From the NCBI GenBank assembly GCA_964496595.1, contig CAZCAI010000024.1:1-36950 (forward strand): a DNA stretch of 36,950 bases, read 5' to 3'. The notes beneath the pieces are model-generated. The model made no database searches, was not told the DNA's origin, and saw only the letters and a list, made by a program, of their open reading frames with translations. Of this stretch, positions 30,378 to 36,950 are shown piece by piece. Each line of letters opens with the position of its first letter. Within the stretch, counting starts at the first letter, position 1. This DNA is from JAAAOZ01 sp964496595. GTDB lineage: Bacteria > Chloroflexota > Anaerolineae > B4-G1 > SLSP01. The position numbers and the translations under genes were made by a program.

Positions 30378-33245
30378 ATGCCCCGTTATCGAGAAGAAGT
30401 GCTCAATGTCTACCTGGCCGAACTCCTCCGGGATCGCGGCATCATCAGCGCGCCGGAGACGATCACGAGCAGCGGCGAGCGCCGGAGCCTGCCCGATGTC
30501 GTCGTGGCGTACGCCGGCCTGCGCGTGATTTTGGAGGGCAAAGTCGCCGACACGCCCAACGCACACGAGAAAGCGCTGACCGCCGCGCAGCGCCGCCTGG
30601 AGCAGGGCATCGCGCAGATTGCGATTGCGATTGTCTACCCGACGGCGCTTCGCGAGGCCGAGGATGTGAAATCGGAGATGGCCGCCGCCACGTTCGATAT
30701 CGCCATCCTCACGGAATCGCAGACCGCCGACTATCATCGCGGCGACATCGATTACCTGCGCAACGCGCTCACGTTAGCCTTCAAACAACTTGTGCAGGAG
30801 GATGTCGTGGCCGAGGCCGTCGCGGTATTGGATACGGCGATTATTTGGTTCGCTTATTCTGTCGTCCACAAGCCGGGTGTCATTCAACGGTTGGCCAATG
30901 TCCTGGGATTGAGCAAACCGGCCAACACTGAGGATGAACAGGCTCACTACCTCTCCGCTGCTCACATCAGCGGCCTAGTAATAACCAATGCGTTTATCTT
31001 CCAAGAAATTCTCACCGACCTCAATGCCCAAGTCCAGCCCTTAGATAAATTCAAGTCCTACGATGACATTTCAGGCGCATTTATTGATCACTGGACCGAT
31101 ATCATGGCTAATATCGACTACTACCCAATCTTTCACATTGCCCGAGAAATAGTCATAAATCTAAGCTCTAGCCAAGACCTCAAAGCTTTTCAGAGGCTCA
31201 TCGATGCCGCCAGGGCAATTGTGCGCAACAAGGCCGCGCTCCGGCACGATCTGATGGGCCGCGTCTATCATCGGCTGCTGGCGGATGCCAAATATCTGGG
31301 CACCTACTACACCTCCATTCCCGCCGCGACGCTGCTGCTGCGCCTGGCGCTCAGGGCGGAGGATTGGGAGATCGCCTGGCACGATTTGGATGCGCTCGCC
31401 AACTTCCAGGCGGCGGATTTGGCCTGCGGGACCGGCACGCTGTTGATGGCCGCCGCCGATGCGCTGGCGCACAACTACATCAGCGTGACGGCGGCCGCCG
31501 GGGAGGAGCTTATCCTCGACAAGATGCAGCAGGTGCTGGTCGGCTCTGTCATCCACGGCTATGATGTGTTGGCCTCGGCCATTCACCTCACCGCCTCGAC
31601 GTTGGCGATGCGCGCCCCGGAGATAACCTTCGAGAAGATGAATCTCGTGAGTCTGCCGCTGGGCGGCAAGGATCATCACCTCGGCAGCATCGAATTCCTG
31701 CACGAAGGGCAATACGTCCTGGAGGGCTTCACCAATCTCTTTGGCGCGGTCTCCCAAGGCCAGCGCGTTACCGGCGCGGGCGTCGAGACCATCGAAGTCC
31801 CCACGCCCCCGCGCTTAGACCTCTGCGTGATGAATCCGCCGTTCACCCGCAGCGTCGGCGGCAACCTGCTCTTCGGCTCCTCACCCGACGCCGAGCGCCA
31901 AGCGATGCGCACAGAACTGAGCAAGTTACTCCGCCAACAGAGCATCCAGGCCAGCGCCACGGCGGGCCTGGGCGCGATCTTCGTCGCCATTGGTGATAAA
32001 TACCTCAAACCGGGCGGACGCATCGCGCTGGTGTTGCCCAAAGCTCTCATCTCCGGCGTGGCCTGGGGCAAAACCCGCGAGCTGCTCCGCGAGGGCTATC
32101 AGCTTGAGACGCTCATCGTCAGCCAAGACCCAGAACAGTGGAATTTCTCCGAAAGCACCAGCCTCAGTGAGGTGCTGCTCATTGCGCGCAAAAATCAGCC
32201 CGCAGATGCAACCCCGGATAATGGCACCGAAGCCGCACCGGACGACGCGCGCGTCACCGCGATCAATCTCTGGCGCAATCCGCAGACCGCCTACGAAGCG
32301 TTGGGCGTTGTCCAGGTGCTGCACCAGCAATCGCCGCCGGATATTGTCGACGGCCAGGGCGCGATGTCGCTCCGCGTTGGACGACAAAAAGTGGGCGAGG
32401 CCATCGCCTACCCCTGGGCCGATCTACGCCAGCGTGAGAGCTGGATGCTCCCCTGCGCCTTCGCGCAAGGCGATCTTATCCGCACGGCCTATCACCTGCT
32501 GCGCGGGCGGCTCAAACTACCCGGATATAGCCAAACCTATGCTATTCCCCTCACCCCGCTCCAGCGCCTCGGCGTTTTAGGCCCCGACCGGCGCGATATT
32601 TATGACGGCTTTGATCGCGTTGAGCACACCACGGCCTATCCCGCCTTCTGGGGCCATAGCGCGGAAGAGGTTCAGACGATGGCCCAATCCGCCAATTATT
32701 ATCTGGAGCCTCTCAGCCAACCGAAAAACGGTCGTCCGCTGCGCCGAACGGAACAACTCTGGCCCTTAGCCGGGCGCTTGCTGCTGGCCGAACGATTGCG
32801 CCTCAATACGCAAAGAACGCCCGCCGTCTATCTGCCGCGACCGGTACTCTCGAATGTCTGGTGGAGCTTTGCCTTGCGAGAGGATGTGGATGGGTCAGCA
32901 GCCAACAAAGCGTTAGCTCTGTGGCTCAACTCGACCCTGGGATTGCTCTTTCTTCTCGCCAGCCGGGACGAAACGGAAGGCGCGTGGATCGATTTCAAGA
33001 AGGGCAGCCTGCAAAACTTCCCGCTCTTAGATGTCACAGCCCTCACCGCCGACCAAATCGCGACCTTGGCCGCCGTCTACGACCAACACAGCCACGAGAC
33101 GCTCCTCCCCCTCCCACAGATGGACGCCGACGACACCCGCGCCCAGATCGACGCGGCGATGGCATCCGCGCTCCACCTGCCCGACCTCGCCACCCTTCGC
33201 ACCCTCCTGGCGCAGGAACCCGTCATCTGCCTGCGGCAGTTGTGA
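30378..33245 (+). CDS. Single-chain restriction-modification enzyme (type IIG-like N6-adenine methylase with N-terminal nuclease motif)
   Basis: This enzyme would methylate adenine in a recognition sequence and, when unmethylated, cut DNA. Of 955 residues, the N-terminal ~110 contain a PD-(D/E)xK nuclease motif: Pro39-Asp40 in LPDVVVAYAG and Glu53-Gly-Lys55 in ILEGK. A helical region (about 140-310) follows. The methylase core starts with LGTYYTSIP, motif I DLACGTGTLL (347-356) and the catalytic motif IV NPPF (486-489). It continues with motif-like GGRIALVLPKALI to about 600. The C-terminal part (about 630-955) should hold the target recognition domain. No separate specificity or helicase gene is nearby, which fits the type IIG layout. 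Codons about 150-270 are AT-richer than the rest, suggesting a mosaic origin. The recognition site is unknown. Confidence 0.82.
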   Translation: MPRYREEVLNVYLAELLRDRGIISAPETITSSGERRSLPDVVVAYAGLRVILEGKVADTPNAHEKALTAAQRRLEQGIAQIAIAIVYPTALREAEDVKSEMAAATFDIAILTESQTADYHRGDIDYLRNALTLAFKQLVQEDVVAEAVAVLDTAIIWFAYSVVHKPGVIQRLANVLGLSKPANTEDEQAHYLSAAHISGLVITNAFIFQEILTDLNAQVQPLDKFKSYDDISGAFIDHWTDIMANIDYYPIFHIAREIVINLSSSQDLKAFQRLIDAARAIVRNKAALRHDLMGRVYHRLLADAKYLGTYYTSIPAATLLLRLALRAEDWEIAWHDLDALANFQAADLACGTGTLLMAAADALAHNYISVTAAAGEELILDKMQQVLVGSVIHGYDVLASAIHLTASTLAMRAPEITFEKMNLVSLPLGGKDHHLGSIEFLHEGQYVLEGFTNLFGAVSQGQRVTGAGVETIEVPTPPRLDLCVMNPPFTRSVGGNLLFGSSPDAERQAMRTELSKLLRQQSIQASATAGLGAIFVAIGDKYLKPGGRIALVLPKALISGVAWGKTRELLREGYQLETLIVSQDPEQWNFSESTSLSEVLLIARKNQPADATPDNGTEAAPDDARVTAINLWRNPQTAYEALGVVQVLHQQSPPDIVDGQGAMSLRVGRQKVGEAIAYPWADLRQRESWMLPCAFAQGDLIRTAYHLLRGRLKLPGYSQTYAIPLTPLQRLGVLGPDRRDIYDGFDRVEHTTAYPAFWGHSAEEVQTMAQSANYYLEPLSQPKNGRPLRRTEQLWPLAGRLLLAERLRLNTQRTPAVYLPRPVLSNVWWSFALREDVDGSAANKALALWLNSTLGLLFLLASRDETEGAWIDFKKGSLQNFPLLDVTALTADQIATLAAVYDQHSHETLLPLPQMDADDTRAQIDAAMASALHLPDLATLRTLLAQEPVICLRQL

Positions 33246-33322
33246 GGCGGAGGTGTTGATCCAGCCCGCAGATAAATCGCAGGCTCGAAGCCGACTGAAA
33301 TGGAGAATGATTCCCGGGATTG

Positions 33323-33534
33323 GGGATGGTTCAGAAATAGGTTGACACTTTTTTGTATCCAACCTTCTTCTACGGGCACTGAAGTACCCTGGAAAGGCCT
33401 GGCGGCCAACCGTCTGCCTTCGCAGACGGCCTATCGCATCCTCGAAGGAGGATGCCCGGCGCGCAGCGCCTCTCGAAGGGACTTTAGTCGCTGACAGAAT
33501 GTAAACCTAATCATCCTGGAAAGTGAACCATCCC
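33323..33534 (-). mobile_element. MITE-like element, copy 2 (212 bp)
   Basis: Read on the minus strand it matches copy 1 over almost its whole length apart from one ~30-base and one ~13-base length difference. The plus-strand ends are GGGATGGTTC (33323) and GAACCATCCC (33534). A perfect 8-bp target duplication CGGGATTG flanks it (33315-33322 and 33535-33542). The interior is non-coding and folds into the same GGATGC and GTCTGC hairpins. It was inserted 77 bases past the restriction-modification gene, into another palindromic repeat. Confidence 0.9.
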
Positions 33535-33542
33535 CGGGATTG

Positions 33543-33561
33543 AGTCGGCTTTCAGCCGACT
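33543..33561. repeat. Hairpin of an older intergenic repeat
   Basis: AGTCGGCT (33543-33550) pairs with AGCCGACT (33554-33561) across three bases. A related phrase CGAAGCCGACTGAAA lies on the other side of the MITE (33286-33300), so the element appears to split a single repeat. Confidence 0.6.
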
Positions 33562-33742
33562 TCAGCTTTGAGACGGGTAGTTCACTGCCCGGCGAATCTC
33601 AACTGTAATCAGCCCTGTCCTTGTAGCACTTCCCCGTTTTACCCCCGGAACCACCCCATCTCTTGCCCCTCGTCGAATTCCGGTTATCATGAACCACTGA
33701 TGCACGACGGACCAACCGATAATCAGGCCAACGAGGAGGCCA

Positions 33743-35119
33743 ATGAATACACGTCAATCTGTTAAAGAGACCATCGCCCCGGCGGAGCGCGCTTATTTAG
33801 TGGGCGTGGATTGGAAGTGGACGCCCGACGGCAAGTACATCGAGGATGCCTGGCCGGCGTCCGAGTCGCTGGTGGAGTTGTATCGCCTGGCCGAGACCGC
33901 CAATCTTCAAGTGATGGGGCAGGCAGTGCAACAGCTTGACCGCCCCCACCCCAGCACCTTCATCGGCGCCGGCAAGGCGCGAGAGATCGCCGAGGATGTG
34001 CGGATGATGGACGTCGATGTGGTGATTTTCGACGATGAGCTTTCGCCCCGCCATCAGCGCGATTTGGAGAGCATCTTCGGGCGCGATGTCAAGGTCATCG
34101 ACCGCACCGGGCTGATCTTAGACATCTTTGCGCTGCACGCCCACACCCGCGAGGGCAGTCTACAAGTCGAGCTGGCGCAGTACGAATATCGCCTGCCCCG
34201 GCTCACGCAGACGTGGACGCAGCAGGCGCTCACGCGCCAGGCGGGCGGGCGCGCCGGCGGGAGCACCGGCGGCGTCGGCCTGCGCGGCCCCGGCGAGACG
34301 AAATTGGAGATCGATCAGCGGGCCATTCAGCGCCGCATCGTCCAGATCAAGCGCGAACTGGAGGATGTCCGCGCGCATCGCGCCCGCCATCGCAAGCACC
34401 GGCGGCGCAGCGGCCTGCCGACGGTCGCGCTGGTGGGCTACACCAACGCCGGCAAGTCCACGCTGCTCAACGCCCTCAGCGGCGCGCACGTCTACGTCGC
34501 CAACCAGCTCTTCGCCACACTTGATCCCACCACGCGCCGCGTGGAACTGCCCGGCGGCACCGTGATCTTGGTCACCGATACCGTCGGCTTCATCCAGAAG
34601 CTCCCCACACAACTCGTCGAGGCCTTCCACGCCACGTTGGAGGAGGTCACAGAGGCGGATCTGCTCCTGCATGTCATCGATGTCAGCCACCCACAAGCGA
34701 AAGATCAAGCGCAGGCCGTCTACCAGACGTTGGAGGCGATTGGCGCGCACGAATTGCCCATCATCAACGCGCTGAACAAGATCGACCGTTTGGAAAATCT
34801 GCACGCCATTCAAGATTCGCTGGCAGATATGCCGGATAGCGTGGCCGTCTCAGCGCTCGCCAACTACGGCGTCGATACGCTCAAGGCGGAGATCGAAGAG
34901 GTGCTGGAATCGGAGATGTACCCGTTAGACGTGCTCATCCCCTTCGAGCGCGGCGATATGGTGAGCGTCTTCCACGAGCGCGGCCTGATCGATGAGGAGG
35001 AGCATCTGCCGACCGGCACCCACATCCGAGGTCGCATCCCCCAACACCTGCTGCCGGATTTCCAGACGTTTGTCCAAACTGAGCAACCCGAATCGCCCCC
35101 ACAGCCCGATGAGTCGTAA
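33743..35119 (+). CDS. hflX: GTPase HflX
   Basis: HflX binds the large ribosomal subunit and rescues stalled or stressed ribosomes with GTP hydrolysis. The 458 residues start with the HflX N-domain (HPSTFIGAGKAREIAEDV, then FDDELSPRHQRDLE and VKVIDRTGLILDIFALHA). The glycine-rich GLRGPGETKLEIDQR and a coiled helical region come next. The G domain has G1 GYTNAGKST (232-240), G3 DTVGF, G4 NKID and a G5-like SALANYG. The C-terminal tail is Pro/Glu-rich. GAGGAGG precedes the ATG. It overlaps rlmE by 11 bases, so a ribosome-maintenance operon is likely. Confidence 0.95.
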   Translation: MNTRQSVKETIAPAERAYLVGVDWKWTPDGKYIEDAWPASESLVELYRLAETANLQVMGQAVQQLDRPHPSTFIGAGKAREIAEDVRMMDVDVVIFDDELSPRHQRDLESIFGRDVKVIDRTGLILDIFALHAHTREGSLQVELAQYEYRLPRLTQTWTQQALTRQAGGRAGGSTGGVGLRGPGETKLEIDQRAIQRRIVQIKRELEDVRAHRARHRKHRRRSGLPTVALVGYTNAGKSTLLNALSGAHVYVANQLFATLDPTTRRVELPGGTVILVTDTVGFIQKLPTQLVEAFHATLEEVTEADLLLHVIDVSHPQAKDQAQAVYQTLEAIGAHELPIINALNKIDRLENLHAIQDSLADMPDSVAVSALANYGVDTLKAEIEEVLESEMYPLDVLIPFERGDMVSVFHERGLIDEEEHLPTGTHIRGRIPQHLLPDFQTFVQTEQPESPPQPDES

Positions 35120-35729
35120 ATCACACTGGCGCAAACAGCAACATCAAGAGAAATACTTCCAGCAAGCGAAGGAGGAGGGTTATCGCGCGCGCTCGGCCTA
35201 TAAGCTGCTCCAAATCCAGGAGCGCTTTCAAATTATCCGGCGCGGCGATGTGGTGGTCGATCTGGGCGCGGCGCCCGGTTCGTGGTCGCAGGTCGCGCGG
35301 AAGTTGGTTGGGGATCGGGGCCAGGTGATCGCACTGGATCTCCAAGAGATCGAGCCGATTCCCGGCGTGACCATCCTCCAGGGGGATATGACGGCGCCCA
35401 ATGTGCAGACGCGCGTCATCGCAGCGGCGGGCAAGCAAGCCAACGTGATCTTGAGCGACGCCGCGCCCGCCACGAGCGGCATCAAGCTGCGCGATCACGT
35501 CCTTTCGATGGAGCTGGGGCACGCCGCGCTGGAAGTCGCCCGGCAATTGTTGCAGCCCCAGGGCAACTTGGTGATCAAGGTCTTCGAGGGCGAGGATCTG
35601 CCCCTGTTGATTCGCGACGTCAAGCGCGCCTTCCGGCGGGTCAAAATCCACGCGCCGGACGCCTCGCGCCAGGGCAGTTGGGAGACCTTTATCGTGGCGC
35701 GCGGCTACAAGGGCCACAAAGGAGCGTGA
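35109..35729 (+). CDS. rlmE: 23S rRNA 2'-O-methyltransferase RlmE (FtsJ/RrmJ family)
   Basis: This methylates the 2'-hydroxyl of U2552 in 23S rRNA with S-adenosylmethionine. From the ATG at 35109 it has 206 residues, the usual length. It has RARSAYKL, the SAM motif VDLGAAPGSWSQVA and the catalytic tetrad K32 (SAYK), D117 (LSDAAP), K157 (LVIKVFEG) and E192 (SWETF). The start lies inside hflX, and GCCCGAT is a weak ribosome site, so translation is probably coupled to hflX. The pairing with HflX makes sense, because both act on the 50S subunit. Confidence 0.94.
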   Translation: MSRKSHWRKQQHQEKYFQQAKEEGYRARSAYKLLQIQERFQIIRRGDVVVDLGAAPGSWSQVARKLVGDRGQVIALDLQEIEPIPGVTILQGDMTAPNVQTRVIAAAGKQANVILSDAAPATSGIKLRDHVLSMELGHAALEVARQLLQPQGNLVIKVFEGEDLPLLIRDVKRAFRRVKIHAPDASRQGSWETFIVARGYKGHKGA

Positions 35730-35732
35730 GCG

Positions 35733-36842
35733 ATGGAGACTAAATACCACGCGCTCGCGATCCTCACCGTGATGATGCTGCTGGGCCTGGTCCTCGTGGG
35801 CAAACACCTGCCGATCACCACCTCGCGGCCGGCCAACGCCGCGCCGGAGGACACCATCACCCCCACCGCCACGCCACGCCCTATGAGCACGCCTTTGCCG
35901 ACCTCAACGCCGATCCCTACCGCCACGGCCACCCCCATCCCGCCGACAGCGACGCCGGAGCCGACAGCCACATCAACCGCCACACCGCTGCCCACCCCCA
36001 CCCCGACGCCCGATATGTCCATCCTGGACGCCCGCCTGGCCGAGGACGTCGATCTTCGCGCCGCCATCTGCCGGCCCCACCAAAAGCTCACGGAAAACCC
36101 ACGCGAGGACGAGGTCGTCGTCCCCATCCTGCTCTATCACTTTGTGGGGCGCGCCACCCTGGAGGATGACGAGCATCGCAGCACCACGCGCTACAACCTC
36201 ACGCGGGCGGATTTCGACGCGCAACTGGCGCTGCTGCGCCGCCTGGGCTACGAGACCGTCACCATCAGCGAGGTCGTCGCCGCGATCAACGACGAGAGCG
36301 ACTTACCCGCGCGCCCGGTCGCCATCACCATCGATGACGGCTGGATCGAGCAATACACCCAGATCTTCGCCCTGCTCCAGAAGTACCAGATGAAGGCCAC
36401 CTTCTACATCCCCAGCACCTACCCCGTCGGCGGGCGTTTCGTCACCTGGGAGCAGCTCCAGGAGATGGTCGACGCCGGCATGGAGATCGGCTCGCACACG
36501 CGCACGCACGCGGACCTCGCCGCGTTAGATGAGGAAACCGCCTGGTACGAGATCGCCGGCTCCAAAGCCACGCTGGAGGCCACCTTGGGCATCAGCGTCA
36601 CCAGCCTCGCGTATCCTTACAGCAATTACACCGGCGCCACCATCGAACTGCTCCAGAAGGCCGGCTACGACGCCGCCGTCGCGATGGGCAGCACGCCGCG
36701 TCAAAGCGCGGATCGCCTCTACACCCTCCAGCGCTTCGAGATCTTCGGCACCCGCTCCCTGGCTGATTTCTTGGATTGGCTGCCCTGGCGCGGCCAACAG
36801 ACACCCCTCTGTGAAGAAGAAATTGACCTTCCTTTTGAATAA
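35733..36842 (+). CDS. Polysaccharide deacetylase, NodB/CE4 type, exported
   Basis: This probably removes acetyl groups from cell-wall or other N-acetylated glycans outside the cell. The 369 residues have an N-terminal hydrophobic segment (about 8-22), then a long Thr/Pro linker (about 41-93). The NodB domain follows: VPILLYHFVG, the metal/catalytic Asp pair at 201-202 in TIDDGW, KATFYIPSTY, and H255/H259 in GSHTRTHADL. The C-terminal strands include SLAYPYSNY. The ATG is three bases after the rlmE stop, with GGAG about eight bases upstream. The linker suggests it spans the wall from a membrane anchor. Confidence 0.92.
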   Translation: METKYHALAILTVMMLLGLVLVGKHLPITTSRPANAAPEDTITPTATPRPMSTPLPTSTPIPTATATPIPPTATPEPTATSTATPLPTPTPTPDMSILDARLAEDVDLRAAICRPHQKLTENPREDEVVVPILLYHFVGRATLEDDEHRSTTRYNLTRADFDAQLALLRRLGYETVTISEVVAAINDESDLPARPVAITIDDGWIEQYTQIFALLQKYQMKATFYIPSTYPVGGRFVTWEQLQEMVDAGMEIGSHTRTHADLAALDEETAWYEIAGSKATLEATLGISVTSLAYPYSNYTGATIELLQKAGYDAAVAMGSTPRQSADRLYTLQRFEIFGTRSLADFLDWLPWRGQQTPLCEEEIDLPFE

Positions 36843-36843
36843 A

Positions 36844-36899
36844 GGCTCATGTTGGGAATTGGGTGAAAGATTGCGGATGAATTTGCTCGAGGGGAGACG
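36844..36899 (+). repeat. Dispersed repeat, copy at the window end
   Basis: This begins two bases after the deacetylase stop (GGCTCAT...) and matches the reverse complement of 1-54, with differences at about eight positions. It is non-coding. Confidence 0.75.
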
Positions 36900-36950
36900 A
36901 GGACTAAAGGCCTCTGGACAGGCCTGTCGGCCAACCTTCCTCCTGCGAGG
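36893..36950. repeat. Start of a structured intergenic repeat cut by the window end
   Basis: ACAGGCCTGTCGGCCAACC resembles AAAGGCCTGGCGGCCAACC in the MITE interior, and a TCCTC..GAGG hairpin begins at the very end. The copy is incomplete, so I cannot say whether it is the same element family. Confidence 0.4.

Larger units (their letters stand above)
33246..33742. other. Intergenic region with nested repeats
   Basis: No gene is supported. It holds the second MITE-like copy (33323-33534) inserted into an older hairpin repeat. The rest of that repeat shows the perfect hairpin AGTCGGCT/AGCCGACT (33543-33561) and a CGGGTAG/CTGCCCG hairpin near 33577-33594. The last 100 bases before hflX carry its ribosome site GAGGAGG. 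Confidence 0.7.

Noticed and set aside
30246..30737. 163-codon minus-strand frame across the start of the restriction gene
   Set aside because: It conflicts with the promoter, ribosome sites and motifs of the plus-strand pair.

Overview
The window looks like chromosomal DNA from a GC-rich member of the Chloroflexota (Anaerolineae-like). This is inferred from style, not from a marker gene. Lipoproteins carry Val/Glu/Thr-rich or Thr/Pro-rich linkers after the lipobox cysteine, one exported protein has two TGH...FGYPI...VQYF repeats, and the sensor kinases are stacked with GAF domains. Both window ends fall in inverted copies of one ~54-bp repeat, which suggests a contig that broke at repeats.

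Layout. From 0.4 to 29.9 kb almost every gene is on the minus strand. 0.4-8.9 kb holds a PstS-like phosphate-binding lipoprotein, a 990-aa membrane sensor kinase with two GAF domains, a membrane-anchored GH3 glycosidase, and a two-TM protein with four RCK-type halves whose K+ filter is altered. 8.9-9.8 kb is a repeat-rich gap. At 9.8-10.8 kb a plus-strand exported protein with FGYP repeats ends at a clear terminator. 11.0-13.9 kb is a two-component unit: an REC-GAF-kinase hybrid overlapping an OmpR-type regulator, with a 74-bp duplication that has rewritten the kinase C-terminus. 14.4-24.2 kb is an oligopeptide ABC transporter (SBP, OppB, OppC, OppD, OppF, small membrane protein) followed by a second SBP behind its own terminator. 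The first SBP appears circularly permuted. 24.7-29.9 kb holds a small partner protein, an ECF sigma factor, TrmD, an SsnA-like amidohydrolase, a nucleotide-sugar epimerase and a FemAB-type transferase. From 30.1 kb the plus strand carries a 76-aa ORF coupled to a single-chain restriction-modification enzyme, then HflX, RlmE and a polysaccharide deacetylase.

Mobile DNA. Two full copies of a ~0.2-kb non-coding element lie in opposite orientation at 6.7 and 33.3 kb. Each has inverted ends GGGATGGTTC...GAACCATCCC and a perfect 8-bp target duplication (TTATATTG and CGGGATTG). A third, solo end lies at 8.99 kb. This is a MITE-like family whose transposase is not in the window.

How the genes fit together. 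Peptide import, phosphate binding and an exported glycosidase suggest a heterotroph feeding on polymers, with cell-wall functions (FemAB, deacetylase, epimerase), ribosome-linked functions (HflX, RlmE, TrmD) and a defence locus between the two groups. The strongest points for follow-up are the permuted binding protein, the MITE family, the kinase duplication and the restriction-modification pair.
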